DNA of 64,000 bases, from NCBI GenBank assembly GCA_021800805.1, contig JAJYYR010000001.1:868001-932000 (forward strand), given 5' to 3'. The notes under the pieces were generated by a model. It had not been told where the DNA came from, searched no databases, and was given only the letters and a program-made list of their open reading frames with translations. A program made the translations under genes and the position numbers. Shown one piece after another: positions 18,583-27,237 of this stretch. The DNA is from a bacterium (GTDB lineage Bacteria > SZUA-79 > Acidulodesulfobacterales > Acidulodesulfobacteraceae). Position 1 is the first letter of the stretch. Each line of letters opens with the position of its first letter.

Positions 18583-19572
18583 ATGGATACTTTTAAAAAA
18601 GGAAAAGTTCTAATAACAGGTGCTACCGGATGTATAGGTAGTAGCCTGTTGAATAGATGCCTTAATATCGGGCTTGATATTAATATTTTAATTAGAAGCA
18701 CAAACAAAGTTAAAGAAAAATATATTAATCACAAAAATATTAATATATTCGTCGGGGATATTAATGAAAAAAATGTTTTAGAAAAAGCCTGCTATGGTTG
18801 CGAGATAATTTATCATCTCGCGTCGGCGGTGCATCATTATGAGGATAAACCCTTTCAGGAATATGAATATTTTCAAAAAATAAACGTCGAGGGAACGTTA
18901 AATTTATTAAATGCTAATATTAATAATAAATCTTTGAAGAAATTTGTCTTTTTTAGTACAGCCGGCCTGGATAATTCCGTTATTGATACGTCTTATTTGA
19001 AATCTAAATCCAACGCGGAGAAATTGTGTTTAGAATATTTCGCAAAATATAATATGCCGATTGTTATTTTAAGGCCTGCATTGGTTTTTGGGGAAAACGA
19101 CAGAGGAAATTTTTATAAAATGATAGATGCAATATTCAAAAATAGATTCTTTATAATAGGCGATGGAAATAATAAAAAAAGCATAATTTATGTTGAAAAT
19201 CTGATTGATTACACAATATCCATTGCAAATTCGGATAAATCTGCAGGGAAGATATATGGCATTGCCGATAAAAATGCCTATACATTAAATTATATGGTGG
19301 ATTTAATATCTAAACACCTGGAGGTAAAAAAACCTTATCATTTGCCCAGAAATATATTATTCTTTATTATTTCGATTTGGGAATCATCATTTGGAAGAAT
19401 TTCTTTTTTTAAAAAAGGAAATTTAAAATATGTAAGAAAATCGATAATAAATAAATTGACTGAATCAAATATTACCGACACGAGCCTCCTATATAAAGAA
19501 TACGCGGATATATCTCAAATTCCATTCGAGGAAGCTATAATTAAAACAATAAAATGGTATAAAAATATTTAA
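18583..19572 (+). CDS. NAD-dependent epimerase/dehydratase (extended SDR)
   Basis: The N-terminal NAD loop is VLITGATGCIGSSLL, followed by IYHLASAVHHYED, FFSTAG and the catalytic Y-x3-K in YLKSKSNAEKL, then RPALVFGEND. 329 residues, full length. Extended SDRs of this kind reduce, epimerise or dehydrate nucleotide sugars such as UDP-glucose or UDP-GlcNAc derivatives. A 120-base gap separates it from the ATP-grasp gene. Specific substrate unknown. Confidence 0.8.
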   Translation: MDTFKKGKVLITGATGCIGSSLLNRCLNIGLDINILIRSTNKVKEKYINHKNINIFVGDINEKNVLEKACYGCEIIYHLASAVHHYEDKPFQEYEYFQKINVEGTLNLLNANINNKSLKKFVFFSTAGLDNSVIDTSYLKSKSNAEKLCLEYFAKYNMPIVILRPALVFGENDRGNFYKMIDAIFKNRFFIIGDGNNKKSIIYVENLIDYTISIANSDKSAGKIYGIADKNAYTLNYMVDLISKHLEVKKPYHLPRNILFFIISIWESSFGRISFFKKGNLKYVRKSIINKLTESNITDTSLLYKEYADISQIPFEEAIIKTIKWYKNI

Positions 19573-19656
19573 ATTAAAACGATTTATTTAAAATTAAAGT
19601 TCAATATTGTAATGGCGTTTAAAAATAAAATAAAAGGAAATAACTAAATTTTCGGT

Positions 19657-20673
19657 ATGCTTTATGCCAACAACATAAAAAAACCGGATATGTTTTTAAG
19701 TGCTGTTAAATATTATTATAGAACTTTAAATTTAACTTTATTGAAATGTTTAGATGGTATAAAATTAATTAAAAATTGGTTTGCCGTCGGCTTATTTATG
19801 GCAGGTTTTTATAAAACCGTTACAATGAAATTCAGGGATGGTTTTGAGGTTAGTTTAAACACTAATAATGATTTTTATTCTTTTTGGGAAACTAAAGAAG
19901 GAATAAAACAAAAGCTTAGCCTCAACAAGTTTAAAAAAGTAAAGATAGATGAATATAATCATAATATTGCAATAAGCATTGGAGGATATCCGCTTATAAA
20001 GTTTTATTACGCGGAAGCAAAAGAAGTTTTGAATATTGTAAGTTTAATAAATTTATTGTTTGAAAAAGGCGAATACCGGAGCGTATATGTTAAAGATAGA
20101 ATAATAATTGATATCGGAGCATATATTGGCGATACGGCGATATATTTTGTTTATAAAGGGTGCAAGGCTGTTTACGCTTTGGAGCCCTTTCCATATTCGT
20201 TTAAAATTGCAAATATAAATATTGCTCTAAATAAATGCGACGATAAAATAACTTTGTTGAATGCCGGCATAGGGAAAAAAAGTGGTACAATTAAAATAAA
20301 TTCTGAGTATATTAGTGGCGTCGACAGCAGTATAGATTCGTTAATAAATCCGAATATTCATTTTGACAATGGCGAATTAAAGACGGTTCACGGCAATAAT
20401 AAAACTATGATAAATATAATAACACTGCAAGAAATAATTAACCGTTATAATCTGAAAAACCAGCCATGCGTTTTAAAGATGAACTGCGAAGGTTGCGAAT
20501 ATGAGACAATATTGAATACGCCCGATTCCGTATTGAAGGAGTTTGAGCAGATTGTTATAGAGTATCATTATGGATATATAAATATAAAAAATAAATTAGA
20601 GTCTATCGGGTTTAAAGTAAAAATTTCAACAAAACGCTTTAGAACCAGGAAAGATTTAACCCAGGCTTATTGA
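19657..20673 (+). CDS. FkbM-family methyltransferase
   Basis: Class I SAM methyltransferase of the FkbM family, common in O-antigen loci for sugar O-methylation. The SAM loop IIDIGAYIGDTAIYF lies near residue 150, with ALEPFPYSF after it, and the family's late motif is VLKMNCEGCEYETIL (usually LKIDIEGAE). The N-terminal 140 residues are a variable substrate region. 338 residues, complete. Adjacent intergenic DNA is very AT-rich with no clear terminator. Confidence 0.8.
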   Translation: MLYANNIKKPDMFLSAVKYYYRTLNLTLLKCLDGIKLIKNWFAVGLFMAGFYKTVTMKFRDGFEVSLNTNNDFYSFWETKEGIKQKLSLNKFKKVKIDEYNHNIAISIGGYPLIKFYYAEAKEVLNIVSLINLLFEKGEYRSVYVKDRIIIDIGAYIGDTAIYFVYKGCKAVYALEPFPYSFKIANINIALNKCDDKITLLNAGIGKKSGTIKINSEYISGVDSSIDSLINPNIHFDNGELKTVHGNNKTMINIITLQEIINRYNLKNQPCVLKMNCEGCEYETILNTPDSVLKEFEQIVIEYHYGYINIKNKLESIGFKVKISTKRFRTRKDLTQAY

Positions 20674-20812
20674 TAGCAAAAAAACATATTATAGGCAAAT
20701 AAAATACTTAATCTATCAAAAAATATTAATTTAACAATCTGAGAAATTAAGAATCGGCGTGATAATTTGATAAAACGACAAAATAAATTATGCAAGATAA
20801 ACCAATGAAACT

Positions 20813-21694
20813 ATGTTTTTCATAAAAAAAATAATAGAGGCTTTGATATTCCCGCCCGGGATTGTCATATTTGTATTTTTAATTGTAGCGTTTGTAGCGG
20901 TTTTAGGAGAAAAATATAAAGATAGCAGATATAAAGAAGATAAAGGCAAGGGCAAGGTCGCGAAGAGGCGGATGAATTTAGTCATCGTAATCCCGTCCTT
21001 ACTTTCCGCAGTTTTATTGTATCTATTTTCAATACAGCCCGTGAGCAACTTACTTTTAAGCCCGCTGCAGGATGCGTATCCCATGCCTTCAAGCCAAAGC
21101 GTCGCCAAGTTTAAGCCTGACGTCATTGCGGTTCTCAGTTCCGGAGCTTACAATAAAAATACTTTAGACGGGGATTCTTTCAACAGGTTATACGCAGGGT
21201 TTAAACTTTATAAGAGATATAAAATCCCCGTAATAGTCTCCGGCGGTTATGCTATTTCGACCGTTTCCGTCGCAAAAGTAATGAGAAACATCCTGCTTAA
21301 AATCGGGGTTACGAAATCTTTTATTATAACGGAAGATAAAAGCAACGACACCCTCCAGAACGCCCTATATGTTTTAAAAATTTGCAGAAGGCGTGGCTTT
21401 AAGAGGATAATACTCGTAACCTCAGCCTATCATATGCCGAGGGCTATATTTTTGTTTAATACGGTTCTTCGCAATATGTGGAATGTCGGTAATATACGCA
21501 ATGTCGGCAATGTTCGTAATGTGCAAAAGATGGGCAACATTCTTATAATGCCTTATCCTGCGGATTTTAAAACTAATAGGCATTATACCATTTACAGCTT
21601 TTTCCCCAACCTCGGTTCTCTCGTAACCTCCATCCAAGCGTTACACGAATACCTTGGATACGCCTACTATTTTTTGAAAACAAAAGCGTTATAA
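20813..21694 (+). CDS. YdcF/ElyC-like DUF218 membrane protein
   Basis: Two N-terminal membrane helices (about 8-28 and 60-80) precede a DUF218 domain with DVIAVLSSGAYNK, RLYAGFKLYKRYKIPVIVSG, EDKSNDTLQNAL and VTSAYHMPRA. ElyC and relatives act in envelope polysaccharide and lipid-carrier metabolism. Near residues 221-240 there is a short degenerate NVGN/RNV repeat that looks like a local expansion between two core strands. It follows the FkbM gene by about 140 bases. Confidence 0.75.
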   Translation: MFFIKKIIEALIFPPGIVIFVFLIVAFVAVLGEKYKDSRYKEDKGKGKVAKRRMNLVIVIPSLLSAVLLYLFSIQPVSNLLLSPLQDAYPMPSSQSVAKFKPDVIAVLSSGAYNKNTLDGDSFNRLYAGFKLYKRYKIPVIVSGGYAISTVSVAKVMRNILLKIGVTKSFIITEDKSNDTLQNALYVLKICRRRGFKRIILVTSAYHMPRAIFLFNTVLRNMWNVGNIRNVGNVRNVQKMGNILIMPYPADFKTNRHYTIYSFFPNLGSLVTSIQALHEYLGYAYYFLKTKAL

Positions 21695-21836
21695 AACGGC
21701 GGATATTAATAAAGTTTTAACTAATAGGAATAAATTTAAAATTTATTCTACTATAAAGGATTAGTTTGTGTTATTATATCTTTTCGGTTGAAGGCAAAAG
21801 CGCTATAAGTCGGCAGGCGATAGAGAGTGTCCAAAT

Positions 21837-22127
21837 TTGATTTCACTATACGGCGGAGCAGTTTCTAACTTGATTATTGAAATTGTAATGTTTACTGGAT
21901 TGCTTGGTTTCGTTTCGAAAATTATTAAAATAAAATTTGATTTAGTAAATTTTTTAAAGGTTGTAATTGCTTCAGGTATTATGGTTTTTTTTGTTAATTT
22001 ATTAGCCCTAAATATATTTTTAATTATTATTATTGGAGTGTTAATATATTTTTTTGCGTCGATAGTTTTAGGTATAATTAGAAAACAAGACGTAAAAGAT
22101 CTGAAGGCAATTTTTTTTAAAAATTAA
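21837..22127 (+). pseudogene. C-terminal remnant of a polysaccharide flippase
   Basis: Ninety-six codons with three hydrophobic helices and an end (IRKQDVKDLKAIFFKN) typical of the last residues of Wzx-type flippases, where it normally follows about 380 residues. There is no credible start (TTG only), and the sequence upstream to 21695 does not code for the rest. I read it as the tail left after a deletion or allele replacement. A short functional membrane peptide cannot be ruled out. Confidence 0.55.
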
Positions 22128-22138
22128 AATTGATATTT

Positions 22139-23158
22139 ATGGTATATATAATTGTTTTAAATTATAAGACATGGAAGGATACCGTAGAATGTTTGGAAAG
22201 CATATACGGGAATAGCTATGATAATTATCGTGTAATAATTGTAGATAACAATTCCGAAAATAATTCCGTAGAATATATAAAAGACTGGGTAAGGCGTAAA
22301 AAAAATGTAAAAATACCGGAAAACTATATTGTTCTTGACGAAAATTTTTCTATTGAAAATAATGCCGATGGTTATTATAATGACCATAATGCCCGCCCGC
22401 CCTTAATTATTATTAAAGCCTTGAAAAACAGAGGTTTTGCCGCCGGCAATAATTTGGGCATTAAGTATGCTTTATATAGAAATGATTTCGAATATATATG
22501 GCTGCTGAATAACGATACTGTTATAGATAAGGACAGCCTGACGAACCTTGTTTCGAAAGCGCAAGAATATGATAAACATGGCGAAAAAATCGGAATTATA
22601 GGTTCAAAAATATTGTTTTACGATAACAAAGATGTTATTCAGGGTATCGGCGTAAAATATAATAAATGGATTGGCACCGTAAAATATATTGGGTTATCGG
22701 AAAAGGATGCGGGGCAGTTTGACGATGAAAAATACATCTTGTCTGCAGATTATGTAATAGGCGCTTCTATGTTTGCTACCAGAGCGTTCTTAAAAGAAAC
22801 CGGCTTGTTGAGCGAGGACTATTTTTTATATTTCGAAGAGTTAGACTGGGTACTGAGAGGTAAAAGAGTTGGTTTTAATATAGGGTATTCATGGAAAAGC
22901 AGGGTATATCATAAAGAAGGGGCAACCGTCGGTTCCAGTTCAAAAGGGAAACTGAGAAGCGAAAAAGCCGATTATTATACGTTTAAAAATCGAATAGTAT
23001 TTACAAAGAAATTTTTCCCGAAATCTATATTTACGGTTTATGCCGGTTTCATATTCGTCGCCTTTAACAGGATAAAGAGGGGCCAGTTTAAAAGGCTCGG
23101 CACGATTTGTTCGGCATTAAAGGACGGTAGAAATAAGAGTAAACTTATCAATGAATAA
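22139..23158 (+). CDS. Glycosyltransferase family 2 (rhamnosyltransferase-like)
   Basis: GT-A fold, inverting. It begins YIIVLNYKTWKDTVECLESI and has VIIVDNNSENNSVEY, RGFAAGNNLGIKYAL, IWLLNNDTVID (DxD-like metal site) and YFLYFEELDWVLRGKRVGF, the set seen in WbbL/RfbF-type rhamnosyl and related transferases. An insertion of charged residues (about 55-80) separates the first two motifs. ATG 22139 is chosen over an upstream TTG at 22130. It overlaps the polymerase gene by eight bases. Confidence 0.85.
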   Translation: MVYIIVLNYKTWKDTVECLESIYGNSYDNYRVIIVDNNSENNSVEYIKDWVRRKKNVKIPENYIVLDENFSIENNADGYYNDHNARPPLIIIKALKNRGFAAGNNLGIKYALYRNDFEYIWLLNNDTVIDKDSLTNLVSKAQEYDKHGEKIGIIGSKILFYDNKDVIQGIGVKYNKWIGTVKYIGLSEKDAGQFDDEKYILSADYVIGASMFATRAFLKETGLLSEDYFLYFEELDWVLRGKRVGFNIGYSWKSRVYHKEGATVGSSSKGKLRSEKADYYTFKNRIVFTKKFFPKSIFTVYAGFIFVAFNRIKRGQFKRLGTICSALKDGRNKSKLINE

Positions 23159-24650
23159 AAATATTCTAAATACGCTAATAAATGTTTCGTTAATAAATAG
23201 ATCTATTGCATTTTTAGTATCCATATCCCTTTTACTGCTCCCGTTTCAAGAAGAAATGGGGCATATTATGCAGAGAAAATATTTAGGGATTTTTGCTTAT
23301 TCCGCTTCATTTTATCCTTTATTAATCGCAGTTTTGCTGTTCGGTTTTTTGACGGTTTTAAAAAAAATATCTTTACCGGAAGAAATAGCTTTTAAAATAT
23401 TACTTGTTTTTTTGATTTTCATCTTAATATCAGGGTTATTTAATATTGGAAGTATTTCCCGCAATAATGGATACGATACAAACGGTTTTAAAAGATTTAT
23501 TCTTACTTATGCAGAGTTTATATTCGTTTCCATTTCCATTGCGGTAATATATCATGCGGCTAAAATAAAATGGGGTATGAACACGTTTGCGGCGGTGAGA
23601 AAAATTTTACTTTATTCGTTTATTGTTCCCGGTTTATACGGTATCGTTCAGGCTTTATATATTGCGGGCTTCAAGGGATTATTACCCGTAATTAATTACC
23701 TGAACGGGCCGTTGCATCTTTTCATGATACCGGCATGGCTGAATACTACGCTTTCCGGGAGACTCGCTTCGGTTGCGGGGGAGCCGTCTTATTTTGCAAT
23801 ATATTTAGGTTTTTTATTTCCATGGATATTTAGTTATATGTTTATTCCGGGAAAAAAAATATATAAGCTATTATCGGCTTTTCTTGCAATATATGTTATC
23901 GCCTTAAGTGTTCTTACATATTCAAGGACTGCTTATTTTGAAGTAATTGTCGTTATAGCGGTTTTTTTATTTTTATCTGCATATAACAATAATGAGTCAT
24001 TACGAAAACAAGCAAGCCGCATTATTGCGATTATGGTCATTTTGTTTATAATCGTTGCGGTTTTTACAGGCATAAAGCAGAAAGAACGCGTTATCGATAC
24101 ATATGATTCTCTTTTGCTTCCAAACAAAATATTCAGTATGAATAACCCTTCTTTTTCATCAAATGCCACAAGGTTAGTTTTGCAATACGCGGGGTTCAAG
24201 ATGACAGTCGCACATCCGTTATTCGGCGTCGGTTTAGGGCAGTTCGGGTTTCATTTTGCAAAATATATTCCTGCATGGGCGACAAAGGATGCCGAGCTAA
24301 ATGGAGAAATTAATCCGAGCGTCCCTTTTTTAAAGGGGGTAGGATTTCCTCCCGCAAGGGGGCTGCTTGCTTTAATTGCTGCCGAAACAGGATTTACGGG
24401 TTTGATTATTTGGGTGTCCATATGGTTTATTACGTTTTATCAAATTTTTAAAATTTATAGAAGACTCTCCAAGAAGGATATTTATATGGCCGTTTTCGGC
24501 ATTATCATTTTAACCGATATCGTTTCGGTATTTATGGACTGGTTTACCGTAGATACGCTCAATTTTTATGTCTATTGGTTTGTCCTCGGATTAGGCTGGA
24601 TTTATATTTATTATTGCAAAAGATTATTAAAAGAAACAGATAACGGCTAA
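23151..24650 (+). CDS. O-antigen polymerase/ligase (Wzy/WaaL family)
   Basis: Inner-membrane protein with 11-12 hydrophobic segments and one large periplasmic loop. The loop region contains AHPLFGVGLGQFGFHF, the conserved glycine motif of the Wzy_C/O-antigen ligase family, preceded by SVAGEPSYFAIYLGF and LTYSRTAYFEV. It would either polymerise lipid-linked repeat units or transfer the glycan to lipid A core; sequence alone cannot separate these. It lies directly after a GT2 gene with an eight-base overlap. Confidence 0.8.
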   Translation: MNKNILNTLINVSLINRSIAFLVSISLLLLPFQEEMGHIMQRKYLGIFAYSASFYPLLIAVLLFGFLTVLKKISLPEEIAFKILLVFLIFILISGLFNIGSISRNNGYDTNGFKRFILTYAEFIFVSISIAVIYHAAKIKWGMNTFAAVRKILLYSFIVPGLYGIVQALYIAGFKGLLPVINYLNGPLHLFMIPAWLNTTLSGRLASVAGEPSYFAIYLGFLFPWIFSYMFIPGKKIYKLLSAFLAIYVIALSVLTYSRTAYFEVIVVIAVFLFLSAYNNNESLRKQASRIIAIMVILFIIVAVFTGIKQKERVIDTYDSLLLPNKIFSMNNPSFSSNATRLVLQYAGFKMTVAHPLFGVGLGQFGFHFAKYIPAWATKDAELNGEINPSVPFLKGVGFPPARGLLALIAAETGFTGLIIWVSIWFITFYQIFKIYRRLSKKDIYMAVFGIIILTDIVSVFMDWFTVDTLNFYVYWFVLGLGWIYIYYCKRLLKETDNG

Positions 24651-24665
24651 TATTTTTAATTAATA

Positions 24666-25868
24666 TTAATAATCGATAACTTTATTAATATTTTTACAAA
24701 TTTTATCCCAGTCGTATTTTTCTTTCATTAAGGTTCTTGAATAGCGGCTTAATTGTTCCCACAATTGTTTTTGATTGAGCAGTGCGTTTACTTTACGGCT
24801 AAAATCGTCCGCCGTATCTGAAATACACAGATGCTTCATATCGACGGCTCCTATCCCTTCTGCTCCAATGGATGTCGTAACGGTGGGTATTCCCCTATTC
24901 ATAGCGTTCAGTATTTTTACTTTAATTCCGCTTCCAAACCTTAAAGGAGCTATGAAAACGCGGCTTTTAGAATAGTATCCTTCTATGTCTTCTTCGCTTA
25001 GGTAACCGGTCAAATAAACATTGCTTAAATTTTTAATTAATTTTTTTATTTTATAGCCGGGAGATGCGCCTATTATGTTGAGTCTTATATCGGGATTTTG
25101 CCGGTACAGAACCGTCCAACAATTTTTTATAAACCATATTAATCCGTCTATGTTGGCTTCCCATGACAATGTTCCTATATAAATAAGAGACTTTTCAGTC
25201 GAGTCGAATTGAATATCGGGAAACGATAGCAGTTTCCGGTTGCCTGTGGCAGATATTAATTCTATTTTGTTTTCATCAACCCCGATTTTTTTTATATTTT
25301 CGACGTCGTTTGAAGAAACGCACAATACTTTATCGAATTTTTTATATTCTAATTTTTCAAAATTTTTAACCCTTTTGCTTTCGGTATAAATTAAAAACTT
25401 GACAATCGGATTACTTTCTATAGAAACTTTCCTTTGCCACATAATATACTCTGCATTATGCGTATGGATTATTTTTTTGCCTTTAAAATGATCCGTAATA
25501 TACTGCGCCATAGAATAATAATCAATAAATGCAATATCGAAATCATCAATTATTTTTTCGATGTGATTTTTGAAGTTCTTTGAGAAATGCCTGTAAACCG
25601 TCAATGGAATATTATTTTTGTAGCTTAATATGAGATTTCCGACATTTCTCTTGAGATTCAGTTCTTCAAAATATATTTGATTTATACTTATTCCTAATTT
25701 ATCGGCAAATTCTTTAACGGCAGTTTTTTGGGCATTTGACTTTATAAATAAACAGATATTTAAATTATATCTTGTCGAAAGATGTTTCAATAGCATCCAC
25801 GTTGCTACTTTACCGCCGTTATCGGGAGGATAAGGTAATTCCGGCGTGACGAATAATAATTTTTTCAT
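24666..25868 (-). CDS. Glycosyltransferase family 4 (GT-B)
   Basis: It begins LLFVTPELPYPPDNGGKVATW, the donor-domain glycine loop typical of GT4 enzymes, and later shows LIYIGTLSWEANIDGLIWF, GASPGYKIKKL and APLRFGSGIKVKILNAMNRG with TSIGAEGI, the nucleotide-sugar site. 400 residues, complete. It converges on the polymerase gene (15-base gap) and is divergent from the GT9 gene at 26008, so the intergenic 25869-26007 should carry promoters for both. Confidence 0.85.
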   Translation of the reverse strand: MKKLLFVTPELPYPPDNGGKVATWMLLKHLSTRYNLNICLFIKSNAQKTAVKEFADKLGISINQIYFEELNLKRNVGNLILSYKNNIPLTVYRHFSKNFKNHIEKIIDDFDIAFIDYYSMAQYITDHFKGKKIIHTHNAEYIMWQRKVSIESNPIVKFLIYTESKRVKNFEKLEYKKFDKVLCVSSNDVENIKKIGVDENKIELISATGNRKLLSFPDIQFDSTEKSLIYIGTLSWEANIDGLIWFIKNCWTVLYRQNPDIRLNIIGASPGYKIKKLIKNLSNVYLTGYLSEEDIEGYYSKSRVFIAPLRFGSGIKVKILNAMNRGIPTVTTSIGAEGIGAVDMKHLCISDTADDFSRKVNALLNQKQLWEQLSRYSRTLMKEKYDWDKICKNINKVIDY

Positions 25869-25962
25869 TGTTTAAATAATCTGCTTAAATGTAACTATTA
25901 ATAAAATTATAAAGATTTTTTATGATTTAGATGAAATGGTTTCATAAATCGTTATTATAAAT

Positions 25963-25968
25963 TATAAT
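25963..25968 (+). promoter_or_regulatory. -10-like box before the GT9 gene
   Basis: TATAAT in the divergent gap 25869-26007, 40 bases before the GT9 ATG. The -35 region is weak (TTTCAT about 17 bases upstream). No operator-like symmetry noticed. Confidence 0.3.
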
Positions 25969-26007
25969 GTTTTAAAAAGGAAATTAAAAGAGCATAAAAT
26001 ATTAAAT

Positions 26008-27237
26008 ATGAATAATAAAAAGATTAACGAGATTATTTCCGTTTTTATTAACAATCCCGTTCCGGTTGCAATTTTCAGGTTGCTGAATTTCCTAAAAAAA
26101 AGAAGGAAATTTAAGCCGGCAAAAAGAATATTGGTTATAAAACTCGAGGGGCTTGGGGATTCGATTTACTTATCGGAAATTATTAAAAGGCTGAGGGCAA
26201 AGTACGGGTATAAGGATAAGGATGCGTTAAAAATAGATATACTCACGTCTACACAAAACCCAATTTTCGATATTTTAAAAGAAGATTTGGATTTAAAAGG
26301 GGATGCAGACGGCTCAATTATCGCCTTTAATCCGCTCAGCGTTAAGGATTATTTTAGGGTTATAAGATTGATAAATAAGAATAATTACGATATCGTTTTC
26401 GATGTTACGGGCATGCCGGTAAACATTCCGCTGATGTTATTTTTTACCGGAGCTTACAGAGTAGGGTTTAACACATTGCCGTTAAGAACGGCAATATACG
26501 ATAAATTAATAAACCTCGACAGAGGTATTCATATATTCGACAACTACTTAAACCTCTTTGCGCCTTTTTTCGAGGTGAGGTCTGATAAAAAATTTATGTT
26601 GGACTCCGTTTTGCCGCGGAATGAAAACGAAAATGCTGCCGAAAATAAAAATGGAAACCAGCACGAAAGCGGTTTCATAAATTTAGTTCTGTCCAGCAAC
26701 AGCGGCGGGCTTATGCACAGGAAACTCCCGTTCGATAATTCCGTCAGGTTGATCGGCCTTCTTTTGGAGGATTTTAGGGAGTTCGACGTAAATCTTATCG
26801 GGGGACCCGACGATTATCCGTATCTGGAAACTATAACGGGTTATTTTAATGCAGCCGGGGAACAAGGGACGAAAGGCGGGATGGGCGGCGGCAATAATCT
26901 TAATATTGCCGTAAAAACCGCCGTTGCGGTTAAAAAGACGGAAAACATAAAGGAGGCTTTTTTACTGCTTAAGGGCGGTTATTTTAATATATGTATCGAT
27001 TCAGGGCTTATGCACATATCGTCCCTTGTTAACCCTAACACATACTGCCTTTTTGGGTATTCCGACCCGGCAAATTCGCTTCCGTTTAATAATATCGGGT
27101 ATTTTCAGGCAAAGGCGGATTGCGCGCCATGCTCGTTTTACAAGATAACAGAATGCGATAACCTAAAATGTATGGAGGAGATAGACATAGAGAGGGTTAC
27201 CTGTGATATAAAAGGAAAGCTAAAAAGGGGGCAATAG
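26008..27237 (+). CDS. Glycosyltransferase family 9 (heptosyltransferase-like)
   Basis: ADP-heptose-type GT-B enzyme. It has ILVIKLEGLGDSIYLSEII near residue 45, IVFDVTGMPVN, and the C-terminal donor motif CIDSGLMHISSLVNPNTYCLFGYS with a late Cys cluster (DCAPCSFYKITECDNLKC). A charged Asn/Glu/Gly-rich insertion interrupts the middle (about 208-220 and 282-295). Likely acts on lipopolysaccharide core or a glycan. Its 3' end overlaps the convergent gene at 27220 by 18 bases. Confidence 0.8.
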   Translation: MNNKKINEIISVFINNPVPVAIFRLLNFLKKRRKFKPAKRILVIKLEGLGDSIYLSEIIKRLRAKYGYKDKDALKIDILTSTQNPIFDILKEDLDLKGDADGSIIAFNPLSVKDYFRVIRLINKNNYDIVFDVTGMPVNIPLMLFFTGAYRVGFNTLPLRTAIYDKLINLDRGIHIFDNYLNLFAPFFEVRSDKKFMLDSVLPRNENENAAENKNGNQHESGFINLVLSSNSGGLMHRKLPFDNSVRLIGLLLEDFREFDVNLIGGPDDYPYLETITGYFNAAGEQGTKGGMGGGNNLNIAVKTAVAVKKTENIKEAFLLLKGGYFNICIDSGLMHISSLVNPNTYCLFGYSDPANSLPFNNIGYFQAKADCAPCSFYKITECDNLKCMEEIDIERVTCDIKGKLKRGQ

